Of a DNA stretch of 64,000 nt, positions 1 through 7,942 are shown in pieces. The stretch is from Nocardia asteroides (GTDB lineage: Bacteria; Actinomycetota; Actinomycetes; Mycobacteriales; Mycobacteriaceae), in the NCBI RefSeq assembly GCF_021183625.1, contig NZ_CP089214.1, forward strand, positions 6,448,001 to 6,512,000, read 5' to 3'. The notes beneath the pieces were generated by a model, which worked only from the letters and a program-made list of their open reading frames with translations, was not told where the DNA came from and did not search any database. The translations under genes and the position numbers were made by a program. Each line of letters begins with the position of its first letter. The first letter of the stretch is position 1.

Positions 1-1
1 C

Positions 2-481
2 TTCGCCGACGTCGTCGGCTTCACCGAGCTCAGCCGCGATCGCCGGGCCGGTGATCTGGTCCGGGTGGTGGCGCGGTTCGAGCACCGCTCGATCGACGTG
101 GTCGCCGCGGCGGGCGGCAGCGTCGTGAAGCTGCTCGGCGACGAGATCCTGTTCACCGCCGACACTCCCGCCGCGCTGGCGGAGATCGGCACCGGGCTGA
201 TCCGCGCCTTCGCCGCCGACCCGGACATCCCCGGGCTGCGCGTCGGCGCCGCCTGGGGCCCGGTCATCCACCAGCTCGGCGACGTCTTCGGCACCACGGT
301 GAACCTGGCCAGCCGGCTCACCGCGCTCGCCCGGCCCGATACCGTCCTCGTCGACCCGGCGCTGGCCGAAGCCCTCGCGGGTGCCTCCGAGTTCTGCCTC
401 ATCCCCGGCGATCCCACCGATGTCCGCGGCATCGGGGTGCTCACGCCGGTCTCGCTCGAGCGGTCGGCACCCGGTCCCTGA
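2..481 (+). CDS. Class III adenylate/guanylate cyclase, C-terminal part (5' end outside window)
   Basis: The reading frame is open from the first bases and begins inside a class III nucleotidyl cyclase catalytic domain. The opening residues FADVVGFTELS carry the metal-binding Asp and the conserved GFT of that domain. GDEILFTA supplies the second metal-site region, and NLASRL plus TVLVD match the later conserved segments. Cyclases of this family make cAMP or cGMP, usually as the output domain of a larger regulated protein. Here the N-terminal sensory part lies upstream of the window. The gene runs to a TGA just before a convergent MaoC gene. The family call is firm; nucleotide specificity cannot be judged. 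It is probably unrelated to the catabolic genes that follow. Confidence 0.8.
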   Translation, partial: FADVVGFTELSRDRRAGDLVRVVARFEHRSIDVVAAAGGSVVKLLGDEILFTADTPAALAEIGTGLIRAFAADPDIPGLRVGAAWGPVIHQLGDVFGTTVNLASRLTALARPDTVLVDPALAEALAGASEFCLIPGDPTDVRGIGVLTPVSLERSAPGP

Positions 482-505
482 GCCGCGGCCGGGCCGCGCG
501 AGCGA

Positions 506-958
506 TCAGCTCAGGTAGCGCACCAGGTGCTGGGCGACACAGGCCGGCTTCGCCGCACCCTCGGCGGCGATGGTGACGGTCCGCGCCGCCTGCACCCCAC
601 CGGCGACGTCGGTGACCGCGGTGAGCGTGACCGTCCCGCGCAGCCTGCTCCCTACCGGCACCGGGTCGATGAACCGCACCTTGTCCAGCCCGTAGTTGAT
701 CGCCATCCGCGCCGACCGCACCGCCATCACCTGCTGCGCGATCGGCGCGAGCAGCGCGAGCGTGAGGAACCCGTGCGCGATGGTGCGCCCGTAGGGTCCT
801 GCGGCGGCCCGCTCGGCGTCCACGTGGATCCACTGGTGATCCCCGGTCGCCTCGGCGAACCGGTCGATCCGCGCCTGGTCGATCTCGATCCAGTCGCTGC
901 CGCCGAGCTCGGTGCCGACGGCGGCGCGGAGCGCGTCGAAATCGGGAAATTCGATCAT
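506..958 (-). CDS. MaoC-like (R)-specific enoyl-CoA hydratase
   Basis: A 150-residue single hot-dog protein of the MaoC/NodN family, which hydrates trans-2-enoyl-CoA to (R)-3-hydroxyacyl-CoA. The hydratase motif ATGDHQWIHVD spans about residues 37-47, with the catalytic Asp40 and His45 in the expected spacing, followed by the usual GRTIAHGF. The start at 958 is preferred over a longer in-frame start at 991 because a GGAAAGG ribosome site lies just upstream of it and the extra residues do not resemble the family. It is separated from the ligase upstream on the same strand by a strong terminator hairpin, so it is likely a separate unit. The natural acyl-CoA substrate is unknown. Confidence 0.8.
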   Translation of the reverse strand: MIEFPDFDALRAAVGTELGGSDWIEIDQARIDRFAEATGDHQWIHVDAERAAAGPYGRTIAHGFLTLALLAPIAQQVMAVRSARMAINYGLDKVRFIDPVPVGSRLRGTVTLTAVTDVAGGVQAARTVTIAAEGAAKPACVAQHLVRYLS

Positions 959-983
959 GGGGGGAACCTTTCCAGGTCGGGGC

Positions 984-1031
984 GCGAGCACGGCGCCCGG
1001 CGCGTGGCCGTGCGCCGGGCGCCGTGCTCGC
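984..1031. terminator. Perfect 20-bp stem hairpin
   Basis: Positions 984-1003 and 1012-1031 are exact reverse complements, leaving an 8-base loop. The hairpin lies between the end of the acyl-CoA ligase gene (stop at 1098) and the start of the MaoC gene (958), both on the minus strand. There is no clear T-tract, which is common for terminators in GC-rich actinobacteria. It probably ends the ligase operon. Confidence 0.6.
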
Positions 1032-1097
1032 CCGAGCCGCGGCGGGCCCGCCCCGGGCGCACGTGGGGGTGTTCGGAGGAACGCGCCGGGGACGGAC

Positions 1098-2519
1098 TCA
1101 GCGCAGCTGGTCCTTCATCACCTTGCCGGTGGCGTTGAGCGGCAGTGCGTCCAGGAAGCGGATCGAGCGCGGCACCTTGTAGCCGGCCATCCGATCCCGG
1201 CTCCAGCCGATCAGCTCGGTTTCGGTGAGCGGCGCCGACGGCACCACGTAGGCCCGCCCGACCTGCCCGAGCCGCTCGTCGGCCACCCCGACCACGGCGG
1301 CCTGCGCCACCGCGGGGTGCTCGAGCAGGAACCCCTCGATCTCGGCCGGGTAGGCGTTGAAGCCGCCGACGATGAACATGTCCTTCTTCCGCCCGACGAT
1401 CCGCAGCCGGCCCTCCGGATCCAGTTCGCCCAGGTCACCGGTGTGCAGCCAGCCCTCAGGGTCGATCGCCTCGGCCGTGGCCTCGGGATCGTCCAGGTAC
1501 CCCTGCATGACGCTGTAGCCGCGGACGAGCACCTCGCCGTCGTCCGCGATCCGCACCTCGATCCCGTCGCACGGCTGCCCGACGGTGGTGGCGATCTGCT
1601 CGAAGGTGTCGCCGGGGCGGGACGCTGTCGCGGTGCCCGCCTCGGTGAGGCCGTACCCGGTCATGATCGACCGGAACGGCAGCTCCTCGCGCACCCGGCG
1701 GATGAGCTCCACCGGGATGTCGGCCGCGCCGGTGACGGCGGCCCGCAGCGAGGAGAGGTCGCGGGTGCCCTTCGCCGCGAGCAGCGAGTGGTACAGCGTG
1801 GGCGGGCCGGGCAGCATGGTGATCCGCTCGCGCTCGACCAGGTCGAGCACGGTGTCCACGTCGAAGACCGGCACCGGCAGGATGGTGGCGCCGCGGATGA
1901 GCGAGGCGACCAGCCCGGCCTTGAGCCCGAAGGTGTGGAAGAACGGGTTGACGATCAGGTACCGGTCACCCTCGCGCAGGTCGGCGAGGTCGCACCACTC
2001 CGCGTAGAGCCGCAGCGTCTGCGCGTGGTTCATCAGCGCGCCCTTGGGGCGGCCGGTGGTGCCGGAGGTGAAGATGATGTCGGCGATGTCGGTGCCGGCC
2101 ACCGGGCGCTCGAACGGCTCCCCGCTGCCGAGGAACTCCGACTTCAGATCGAGCACCGGCACGTCGGCGGTGTACTCGGTGCCCTGGAAACCCTGCTGCA
2201 CCAGCACCGCCTTCGCCCCGCTGCGCCGGATGACGTCCTGCGCCTCCTCCGCCTTGAACCGGGTGTTCACCGGAACCAGCACGCCGCCCGCGGCCATCAG
2301 CCCGAAGGCGGCGACGATCCACTCGGCGGAATTGGGCGCCCAGACCGCGGCCCGATCGCCCTTCTCGATGCCGAACGCGGCGAAGGCGCCCGCGGCCCGG
2401 CGCACCCGCTCCGCGAGCTCGGTGTAGCTCCACCGCAGCTCACCGTCGACGACCGCCTCGGACGAACCGAAGCGGTCGGCGGCGGAGAGCACCATCTGTG
2501 GGATGGACTCCCAGGTCAT
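1098..2519 (-). CDS. Acyl-CoA synthetase (FadD type)
   Basis: A 473-residue ANL-superfamily ligase that activates a carboxylic acid to its CoA ester through an acyl-adenylate. The P-loop TSGTTGRPKG sits at residues 151-160. The MTGYGLTEAG region, the LHTGDLG motif and the C-terminal lysine motif NATGKVMK are all present. The protein is shorter than the long-chain FadD enzymes, nearer aromatic or short-chain ligases. The gene starts 8 bases after the stop of the amidohydrolase on the same strand, so the two are cotranscribed from the operator-bearing promoter near 3750. The substrate is not determinable from sequence; an acid intermediate of the island pathway is likely. Confidence 0.9.
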   Translation of the reverse strand: MTWESIPQMVLSAADRFGSSEAVVDGELRWSYTELAERVRRAAGAFAAFGIEKGDRAAVWAPNSAEWIVAAFGLMAAGGVLVPVNTRFKAEEAQDVIRRSGAKAVLVQQGFQGTEYTADVPVLDLKSEFLGSGEPFERPVAGTDIADIIFTSGTTGRPKGALMNHAQTLRLYAEWCDLADLREGDRYLIVNPFFHTFGLKAGLVASLIRGATILPVPVFDVDTVLDLVERERITMLPGPPTLYHSLLAAKGTRDLSSLRAAVTGAADIPVELIRRVREELPFRSIMTGYGLTEAGTATASRPGDTFEQIATTVGQPCDGIEVRIADDGEVLVRGYSVMQGYLDDPEATAEAIDPEGWLHTGDLGELDPEGRLRIVGRKKDMFIVGGFNAYPAEIEGFLLEHPAVAQAAVVGVADERLGQVGRAYVVPSAPLTETELIGWSRDRMAGYKVPRSIRFLDALPLNATGKVMKDQLR

Positions 2520-2527
2520 GATGGGTT

Positions 2528-3724
2528 CTAGACCTTGAGCAGCCGGGCCAGGTTGCCGCCCATGATGCCTGCCTGGTGCTCCAGCTTCATGTCCTTGATC
2601 TCGTGGATGTAGCGGGCCGGCTCGGCCAGCCCCTCCGGGTGCGGCCAGTCCGAGCCGAAGAGCACGTGGTCGGCGCCCATCACGTCGGAGAGCCGGACCA
2701 GGTCCTCCTCCCAGAACGGGGAGACGTAGAGGCTCTGCTTGAGCGCCTCGACCGGGTGCCGGAAGCCGAACCCCTCCGGCGCCTTCTTGTACACGTCGGA
2801 GAGCTGCTGCAGCAGCGGCTCCAGCCAGGCCGAGCCGTTCTCGATGACCGCGATCTTGAGGTCGGGGAAGCGGTTCAGCGCGCCGTGGCAGACCCAGGAG
2901 GCCACCGCGTCGGTGACCGGCCGCCACTGGTTGGTCATGGCGAAGGTGTTGGTCTGGAAGGGCAGCATCTCCAGGCTGTTCCCCTCCCACTCGGCGTCGT
3001 AGCGCGAGTAGCCGCTGTCCGAGGAGTGCATGGTGACCAGCACGTCCAGCTCGACCACGCGCTTCCAGAACGGGTCGAACTCCGGCAGCGCGAACGAGCG
3101 CATGCCCTTGTAGCCCGGCACCGGCGCCGGGCGCACCAGGATGGCCTTGGCGCCGTGCTCGACGACGGCCCAGTTCAGCTCGGCGATCGCGCGCTCCACG
3201 ATGGGCAGGGTGATCACCGGGATGGTGAAGATCCGGTCCGAGTGCACGAAGGCGCCGTCCTGGCCCCAGTCGTCCAGCATCCAGCGGTTCAGCGACTCGA
3301 CCACCGCGTGGATCAGCTCCGGGTGGTGCCGCATCCGCTCTTCGATCAGGCTGGCCAGGGTCGGGAACATCAGCGCGCGCTGCAGCTGCAGATCGTCCAT
3401 GACCTTGAGCCGGGCGATCGGGTCGCGGAAGGCGTCGATCGCCTTCATGGACTTGCCGAAGATCTCCCTGCGGCTCTTGCCCTCGGGGTTGCCGTGCTTG
3501 AAGTAGTCCTCCATGGCGCCGGGGCGCGCGACGACCTCGAACGTGGGGTTCGGGATGTACTCGCTGATCTGGCCGAGCACCGCGATCTTGGTGCGGCCGT
3601 TGATCTCGACGTACTGGATCGCGCCCTTGTACTGCTCCGGCAGGTACCGGGTCAGCGCTTCCTTCGTCTCGTAGAGGTGGTTGTCCGCGTCGAAGAGCTG
3701 ATACGGCAGGTCTACTTTGCTCAT
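2528..3724 (-). CDS. Amidohydrolase-2 family (COG2159) metal-dependent hydrolase/decarboxylase
   Basis: A 398-residue TIM-barrel protein of the amidohydrolase_2 group, which includes ACMSD and resorcylate-type decarboxylases as well as hydrolases. The N-terminal metal motif FDADNHLYE places Asp12, Asp14 and His16 at the first strand. The C-terminal segment LFGSDWPHPEG holds the conserved Asp. Start chosen at 3724 because AAGGAGG lies 7-8 bases upstream. The gene is first in a two-gene operon with an acyl-CoA ligase, and a perfect GAGAAT-N3-ATTCTC palindrome lies 22 bases upstream of the start. Two more family members are encoded at 41179-42324 and 42335-43417. Members of this family act on carboxylated or ring-opened intermediates, but the reaction here is unknown. 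Confidence 0.85.
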   Translation of the reverse strand: MSKVDLPYQLFDADNHLYETKEALTRYLPEQYKGAIQYVEINGRTKIAVLGQISEYIPNPTFEVVARPGAMEDYFKHGNPEGKSRREIFGKSMKAIDAFRDPIARLKVMDDLQLQRALMFPTLASLIEERMRHHPELIHAVVESLNRWMLDDWGQDGAFVHSDRIFTIPVITLPIVERAIAELNWAVVEHGAKAILVRPAPVPGYKGMRSFALPEFDPFWKRVVELDVLVTMHSSDSGYSRYDAEWEGNSLEMLPFQTNTFAMTNQWRPVTDAVASWVCHGALNRFPDLKIAVIENGSAWLEPLLQQLSDVYKKAPEGFGFRHPVEALKQSLYVSPFWEEDLVRLSDVMGADHVLFGSDWPHPEGLAEPARYIHEIKDMKLEHQAGIMGGNLARLLKV

Positions 3725-3746
3725 GGAATCCTCCTTGTCGTCTAGC

Positions 3747-3761
3747 GAGAATGATATTCTC
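3747..3761. promoter_or_regulatory. Island operator, perfect: GAGAATGATATTCTC
   Basis: Perfect 15-bp palindrome in the 38-base gap between the ligase stop (3763) and the amidohydrolase start (3724), both on the minus strand. It gives the amidohydrolase-ligase pair its own regulated promoter. Confidence 0.85.
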
Positions 3762-3762
3762 T

Positions 3763-5316
3763 TCAGGAGCGAGCCGCAACGTCCTGAGTGGCGGCGAGTT
3801 CCCGGCGGACCACGTATTTCTGGATCTTGCCGCTGGGCGTGCGCGGGAAATCCGCGACGACGTGCACCTGCTCCGGCCACTTCTGCTTGGCCACACCGGC
3901 CGCGGCGAAGTGCGCGCGCAGGGCCTCCAGGTCGGGCGCGGTGTGCCCGGGCAGCAGCCGCAGCACCGCGGCCGCGCGCTCGCCGAGCCGGGGGTCGGGC
4001 ACCGCCACCGCGACCGCCTCGGCCACCCCGGGCAGCGTCAGCAGCAGCTCCTCGACCTCGAGCGCGCTGATGTTCTCGCCGCCGCGGATGATGATGTCGG
4101 ATTTGCGGTCGGTGATGGTCAGGTAGCCGTCCGCGTCCAGCACGCCGATGTCGCCGGTGTGGTACCAGCCGTCGGCGTCGAAGGCGGTCGCGGTCAGCTC
4201 CGGGTCGACGTAGCCGAGGCAGAGGTCGGGGCCGCGGCTGATGATCTCGCCGTCCGCGGCCAGCCGGAGCTCGACGCCGGGCAGCGGGTCGCCGTCGGTG
4301 TAGAGCCGTTTCTCCTCGGGCGCGCTGTGCAGCGAGCCGGTGATCGATGGGTGCTCGGTGCTGCCGTACGAGCGGTAGACCGTGATCCCCGCGCTCGCCA
4401 GCCTGGTGGTGATCGCGGCGGGCACCGCGGCGCCGCCGAGCCCGGCGTAGCGCATGGCGGGCAGGTGCGCGGGGGTGTGCTCGGGGTGGTCGAGCAGGCT
4501 GGTGACGTAGTACGGCACGCCGCCGCCGACGGTGATGCCGTGCGTCGTCATCAAGCCGAGGATGCGGGCCGGGTCCCAGACGTCGATGAGGTGGATCGGC
4601 TTGCGGTCGAGCACCGGGATGAGCAGCGCGTTCACCATGCCGATGAAGTGGCCGACCGGGGCGGCGGTGAGCTGGTCGCCGCGGTCGGCGGGGTACCACG
4701 CGGCGAGCTGCCTGGTCTCGTGCACGAGCGTGTTGTGGCTGTGCACGACGCCCTTGGGCGCCCTGGTGGTGCCGGAGGTGAAGGCGATCAGCGCCGGGCC
4801 GTCCGGGTCGGTGCCGAGCACGCCTGGCATGGGCTCCGGGTCGAGCAGGTCGTCGAACCCGCGGCCGACCACGCCGGTGATCGGCACCCCCGCGTACGGC
4901 TCCGGCGGGAACTCCAGGCTGCCGAAGCGCTCCAGCGTGATGAACACCTTCGGCCGGACCGTCTCCAGGATGTAGCCGAGCTCGCGGCGGCCGTAGAAGT
5001 GCACCACCGGGACGACGGTGGCGCCGAGGAAGGCCGAGGCCCAGAAGGTCGCCGCCGCCTCCATCCAGTTCGGCAGCTGGAAGGCCACCACGTCGCCCGG
5101 GCCGACCCCGCGCCTGCGCAGCCCCGCCGCGAGCCGCCGCGCGACCTGCTCCACTTCGGCGAAGGTGCCGTCGTAGGGCCGCTCCGCGGAGTGGATCCGG
5201 AACGCAGCGCCCGGCGCGGCGGCGAGCCCGCCCGCCAGCAACTCGCCCAGCGTCTCACCGGTCCACCAGCCCTGCTCGCGGTAGTGGCGGGCCAGCTCGG
5301 GAGGAATCGTGCGCAT
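3763..5316 (-). CDS. Acyl-CoA synthetase (AMP-binding), paralogue 1
   Basis: A 517-residue ANL ligase. Residues 180-189 form the P-loop TSGTTRAPKG, GSTEHPS is the adenine-binding turn, YHTGDIG the hinge-side motif, and PRTPSGKIQK holds the catalytic C-terminal lysine. It closely resembles the ligase at 45885-47456 over its whole length, starting from MRTIPxEL, so the two arose by duplication inside the island. Family members activate cyclic or branched carboxylic acids and some fatty acids; the substrate cannot be fixed from sequence. An AAGGGG ribosome site precedes the start at 5316. The next minus-strand gene begins only 38 bases after its stop, behind a second operator. Confidence 0.9.
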   Translation of the reverse strand: MRTIPPELARHYREQGWWTGETLGELLAGGLAAAPGAAFRIHSAERPYDGTFAEVEQVARRLAAGLRRRGVGPGDVVAFQLPNWMEAAATFWASAFLGATVVPVVHFYGRRELGYILETVRPKVFITLERFGSLEFPPEPYAGVPITGVVGRGFDDLLDPEPMPGVLGTDPDGPALIAFTSGTTRAPKGVVHSHNTLVHETRQLAAWYPADRGDQLTAAPVGHFIGMVNALLIPVLDRKPIHLIDVWDPARILGLMTTHGITVGGGVPYYVTSLLDHPEHTPAHLPAMRYAGLGGAAVPAAITTRLASAGITVYRSYGSTEHPSITGSLHSAPEEKRLYTDGDPLPGVELRLAADGEIISRGPDLCLGYVDPELTATAFDADGWYHTGDIGVLDADGYLTITDRKSDIIIRGGENISALEVEELLLTLPGVAEAVAVAVPDPRLGERAAAVLRLLPGHTAPDLEALRAHFAAAGVAKQKWPEQVHVVADFPRTPSGKIQKYVVRRELAATQDVAARS

Positions 5317-5341
5317 GGGAGCCCCTTCTCGACCGCATAGC

Positions 5342-5369
5342 GTTCTCGAGAACAGAGAATCACATTTTC
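5342..5369. promoter_or_regulatory. Island operator, one mismatch, beside a GTTCTCGAGAAC palindrome
   Basis: GAGAATCACATTTTC occupies 5355-5369 and matches the island consensus with one mismatch. A second, perfect 12-bp palindrome, GTTCTCGAGAAC, abuts it at 5342-5353. Both lie 26-53 bases upstream of the ligase start at 5316 and about 145 bases upstream of the divergent gene at 5514, so they may control both. Confidence 0.7.
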
Positions 5370-5513
5370 CAGCGGGAGAACAAGCGTGTGTCCTAGGGTG
5401 TGGTCGGTAGTTCGTTCCGGGTAGTGCGGCAGCCCCGCGTCCCCCCAGTCCCGACGCCGCCGGGCGCCCGGAGCGATCGCCGTGTCGACTCTCGCGATCT
5501 CGGGATGGAAACC

Positions 5514-6098
5514 ATGGCTACTCGATCCGCCGCCCCCGGCGTCCACTCCGTCACCCACTGGCGGGCGCATGCCCGCGAGCACCCGCTCCGGCACCGGCTG
5601 GCGGTGGTCGCTCCGGACGCCGCCGACGTCATCCGGAACGCCGGCGGCTGGCTCTTCGACCGCTCCGCGGCGGGCTGGGAGGTGACCGTGCTTGTCGCCG
5701 ACTCCGCCGACGTCGCGCCGCTGCAGATCCTCGGCGCCACCGTGCTCGACCTGCGCCAGGCGCTGGCCGGGCCGATCCACGAGATCTGGCCCATGGCGGT
5801 GGCCGTCTCCGCCGCGACCTACCGGGTCGAGCCACTGGTCCGCGCGCAGCTGCTCGACTGTCTCGATCGCGGCCTCACCGAGGTCGCGGTCTGGGGTGAC
5901 GACCTGCCCGGCGAGCTGGCGGGCCGGGTCGCGCCCTCCTATCACCGGGTGAGCGTCGCGGCGCGCGCCTTCAAGTCCTGTGCGCTCGCCGCCGCCGGCT
6001 GCGCGGGGGAGCAGGTGTCGCCGACCGAGGTCTTCGGCGCCGGTGAGCTGCTGCCGCCGCGGTACCGGGCCGAGATGCGCGACCTGCTGCCCGCCTGA
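5514..6098 (+). CDS. Conserved protein of unknown function, paralogue A
   Basis: A 194-residue soluble protein that I do not recognise as a named family. It aligns along its length with the protein at 22123-22695. Shared blocks include RLAVVAPxAADV, GGWL-DR, AGWEVTV, LEILGATVLDL-like, EVAVWG and VSVAARAFK-CALAAAG. The pattern suggests a Rossmann-like alpha/beta fold: a hydrophobic strand, then AGWEVTVLVAD, then ILGATVLDL. No signal peptide, membrane segment or metal motif is visible. Start 5514 was chosen by comparison with the paralogue; an in-frame ATG at 5505 is possible. Both copies are divergent from an operator-linked gene, suggesting a role tied to the island, possibly regulatory or in substrate sensing. 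That role is speculation. Confidence 0.7.
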   Translation: MATRSAAPGVHSVTHWRAHAREHPLRHRLAVVAPDAADVIRNAGGWLFDRSAAGWEVTVLVADSADVAPLQILGATVLDLRQALAGPIHEIWPMAVAVSAATYRVEPLVRAQLLDCLDRGLTEVAVWGDDLPGELAGRVAPSYHRVSVAARAFKSCALAAAGCAGEQVSPTEVFGAGELLPPRYRAEMRDLLPA

Positions 6099-6101
6099 CG
6101 G

Positions 6102-6710
6102 TCAGCCCGCGGGCTCGGGGCTGGCTGCCCTTGCCCGCTCGAGTTCGGCGATCTCCCGCTCGACGAGTTCGAGGGCCTCGCTGTGCCCGCCGGACATGCC
6201 GAGCGCGCGCTCCAGCACCACCACCCGGGAGACGCTCGTCATGAGCACCGCCATCGCGGCGGGCGGGAAGCGCTCGGTGTCCAGCCCGTACTCGGCGAGG
6301 ATGCGGGTCAGCGCGGTGGTCTGGATCGTGCGGAAGCGCTCGGCGTAATCGGCGACCGCCGCCCGGATGGCCGGGCGGTGATTCGACAATCCGACGAACT
6401 CCATGGTGAAACGGACCGCGGCGGGATCGATGCTGAATTCCCAGAGCGCGCGCAGCGGGGCGGAGGTTTCCATCATCTCGGCCTGCATTACGAGCCCCTC
6501 GTCCGCGCGCCGGGTGAAGATTTCCAGCAGGAGGTCGTCCATCGAGCGGAAGTAATAATGCACGAGCTGGGGTTTGAGTCCGGCGCGCTCGGCGACGCGC
6601 CGTGAGGTCACCGCCGCCCAACCCTCGTCGAGCAGCAGCTGCTGCGCGGCCTCCAGCAGGACGCCGCGGTTCTTGGCGTCGGGGGCGCCGATACGGCGGG
6701 GCGATGGCAT
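6102..6710 (-). CDS. TetR-family transcriptional regulator
   Basis: A 202-residue TetR repressor. The helix-turn-helix is at about residues 35-54 (VTSRRVAERAGLKPQLVHYY), followed by the typical F-R-S-M-DDLLLEIF of helix 4. The C-terminal ligand domain is unassignable. The gene converges on the unknown gene at 5514-6098 with a 3-base gap and is divergent from the yrbE-mce operon, making it a natural local regulator of lipid import. A GGGAGCAGG ribosome site precedes the start. A different dyad, GTAAC...GTCAC at 6760-6777, lies 50 bases upstream and could be its own operator. Whether it also binds the GAGAAT-N3-ATTCTC sites is open. Confidence 0.9.
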   Translation of the reverse strand: MPSPRRIGAPDAKNRGVLLEAAQQLLLDEGWAAVTSRRVAERAGLKPQLVHYYFRSMDDLLLEIFTRRADEGLVMQAEMMETSAPLRALWEFSIDPAAVRFTMEFVGLSNHRPAIRAAVADYAERFRTIQTTALTRILAEYGLDTERFPPAAMAVLMTSVSRVVVLERALGMSGGHSEALELVEREIAELERARAASPEPAG

Positions 6711-6759
6711 CCGCCTGCTCCCTTCCGGAGTCCTGGTGGTGGGATCAATTCGTATCGTA

Positions 6760-6777
6760 GTAACGGACCGCTGTCAC
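6760..6777. promoter_or_regulatory. Possible TetR autoregulatory dyad
   Basis: GTAACGGACCGCTGTCAC has matching outer arms (GT-AC-G and C-GT-AC) with three or four unpaired central positions. It sits 50 bases upstream of the TetR start at 6710, where an autoregulatory site would be expected. It is unlike the island consensus. Confidence 0.35.
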
Positions 6778-6930
6778 TATTGACGCCTCTTCCCGAAGCA
6801 TGCTATGCATGTGCACAGCATCTGATCCGGAGGGACGGCTCTGCGATTCCTTCCGGGTTGACGGGAAATTCCCCGTCGCCCCTCTTTCGCATTTTCCGAC
6901 ATATCCGATGTGAAACACGCATGGTGTGAG

Positions 6931-6945
6931 GAGAATCTAATTCTC
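6931..6945. promoter_or_regulatory. Island operator, perfect: GAGAATCTAATTCTC
   Basis: Perfect 15-bp palindrome in the 359-base region between the divergent TetR gene (6710) and yrbEA (7070). It lies about 20 bases upstream of a -35 box. This ties the lipid importer to the same regulon as the catabolic genes. Confidence 0.85.
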
Positions 6946-6964
6946 TCAATCGTGCATTCCACTC

Positions 6965-6994
6965 TTGACGTCGCTGAGAGATAGCGCCCACAAT
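6965..6994 (+). promoter_or_regulatory. Probable promoter of the yrbE-mce operon
   Basis: TTGACG at 6965-6970 and CACAAT at 6989-6994 are separated by 18 bases, close to the sigma-70-type consensus. The leader to yrbEA would be about 70 bases. Within it, GTCGCTGAGA (6970-6979) is repeated inverted as TCTCAGCGAC (7031-7040). Confidence 0.5.
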
Positions 6995-7069
6995 GGGAAC
7001 AGTTGGTTCTCGCAGAGTGCAGTACGAGATTCTCAGCGACTCTTCCGCCGCCGATCAGAAGGTTCATCG

Positions 7070-7942
7070 ATGACGCTCAGCCCTGGTCCCGCAGGCGGTG
7101 AACTCCCCGCCGCGAAGCCGGCGACCCGGGAGGTCACCGACTGGGGCCGCGGTTACCTGAAGCGGCACCCGGTGGCCGCGCTGGAGACCGTCGGCGGGCA
7201 GTTCGTGCTCGGCGTCCGGGCCATCCAGTACCTGGTCGCCGATATCGTCACCGGGCGCTTCAACTTCGCCGAGTTCGTCAGGCAGTCGGCCTTCATGGCC
7301 TCGGCGGCGGCGCTGCCGACCATCTTCGTCTCGCTGCCCATCGGCGTGACGCTCTCCATCCAGTTCGGGCTGCTGGCCGGGCAGGTCGGCGCCACCTCGC
7401 TGGCCGGCGCGGCGAGCGGGCTCGCGGTGATCAGGCAGGGCGCGCCGATGGTGGCCGCGCTGCTCATGGCCTCGGCCGTCGGCTCGGCGATCTGCGCCGA
7501 CCTCGGCAGCCGCAAGATCAGGGACGAGCTGGACGCCATGGAGGTTATGGGCGTCTCGGTGATCCGGCGGCTGGTCGTGCCGCGGGTGGCGGCCGCGGTG
7601 CTGGTCGGGGTCTCGCTCACCGGGGTGGTCTGCTTCGTCGGCTTCCTGGCCGGGTACCTGTTCAACGTCTTCGTGCAGGGCGGCGCGCCCGGCAGTTTCG
7701 TGGCCACCTTCGCCTCCTTCGCCACCGTCGGCGACCTGTGGCTCACGCTGGTCAAGGCGGTGGTCTACGGCGCCATCGTGGCGGTGGTGGCCTGCGAGAA
7801 GGGGCTCGGCACCAAGGGCGGGCCGGCCGGCGTCGCCAACTCGGTGAACTCGACGGTGGTGTCGTCGATCCTGCTGCTCATGGTGGTGAACGTCGTGTTC
7901 ACGCAGATGTTCATGATCCTGTTCCCGCGGTCGGGGCTGTGA
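7070..7942 (+). CDS. yrbEA: YrbE/MlaE-type permease of the Mce transporter, subunit A
   Basis: A 290-residue integral membrane protein of the MlaE permease family, the inner-membrane core of Mce lipid importers. The family signature region is visible as GSAICADLGSRKIRDELDAMEVMGVS, containing the conserved ELDAMEVMG. Five to six hydrophobic segments surround it. Start 7070 was chosen because AGAAGG lies 6 bases upstream; longer in-frame starts have no ribosome site. It overlaps yrbEB by one base (TGATG). The operator and promoter at 6931-6994 drive it. The ATPase (MceG/Mkl) that such systems need is not in this window, which is normal because it is usually encoded elsewhere. Confidence 0.95.
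   Translation: MTLSPGPAGGELPAAKPATREVTDWGRGYLKRHPVAALETVGGQFVLGVRAIQYLVADIVTGRFNFAEFVRQSAFMASAAALPTIFVSLPIGVTLSIQFGLLAGQVGATSLAGAASGLAVIRQGAPMVAALLMASAVGSAICADLGSRKIRDELDAMEVMGVSVIRRLVVPRVAAAVLVGVSLTGVVCFVGFLAGYLFNVFVQGGAPGSFVATFASFATVGDLWLTLVKAVVYGAIVAVVACEKGLGTKGGPAGVANSVNSTVVSSILLLMVVNVVFTQMFMILFPRSGL

Noticed and set aside
912..2531. Long plus-strand open frame opposite the acyl-CoA ligase
   Set aside because: It is the antisense shadow of a clear ANL ligase. Its composition (His, Arg, Gly, Val runs) is typical of shadow frames in GC-rich DNA.
1098..3896. A single 932-residue minus-strand frame spanning the ligase and the amidohydrolase
   Set aside because: Only the part from 2519 down is a ligase; the upstream part is an out-of-frame reading of the amidohydrolase gene, which has its own stop at 2528 and ribosome site.
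7020..7034. Possible further island operator ending ATTCTC in the yrbEA leader
   Set aside because: The right half is exact, but the left half has three mismatches and it lies downstream of the promoter; kept as a note only.
6777..7067. Minus-strand open frame in the mce leader with several Cys residues
   Set aside because: It covers the promoter and operator of yrbEA, has no ribosome site and resembles nothing; the region reads as regulatory DNA.
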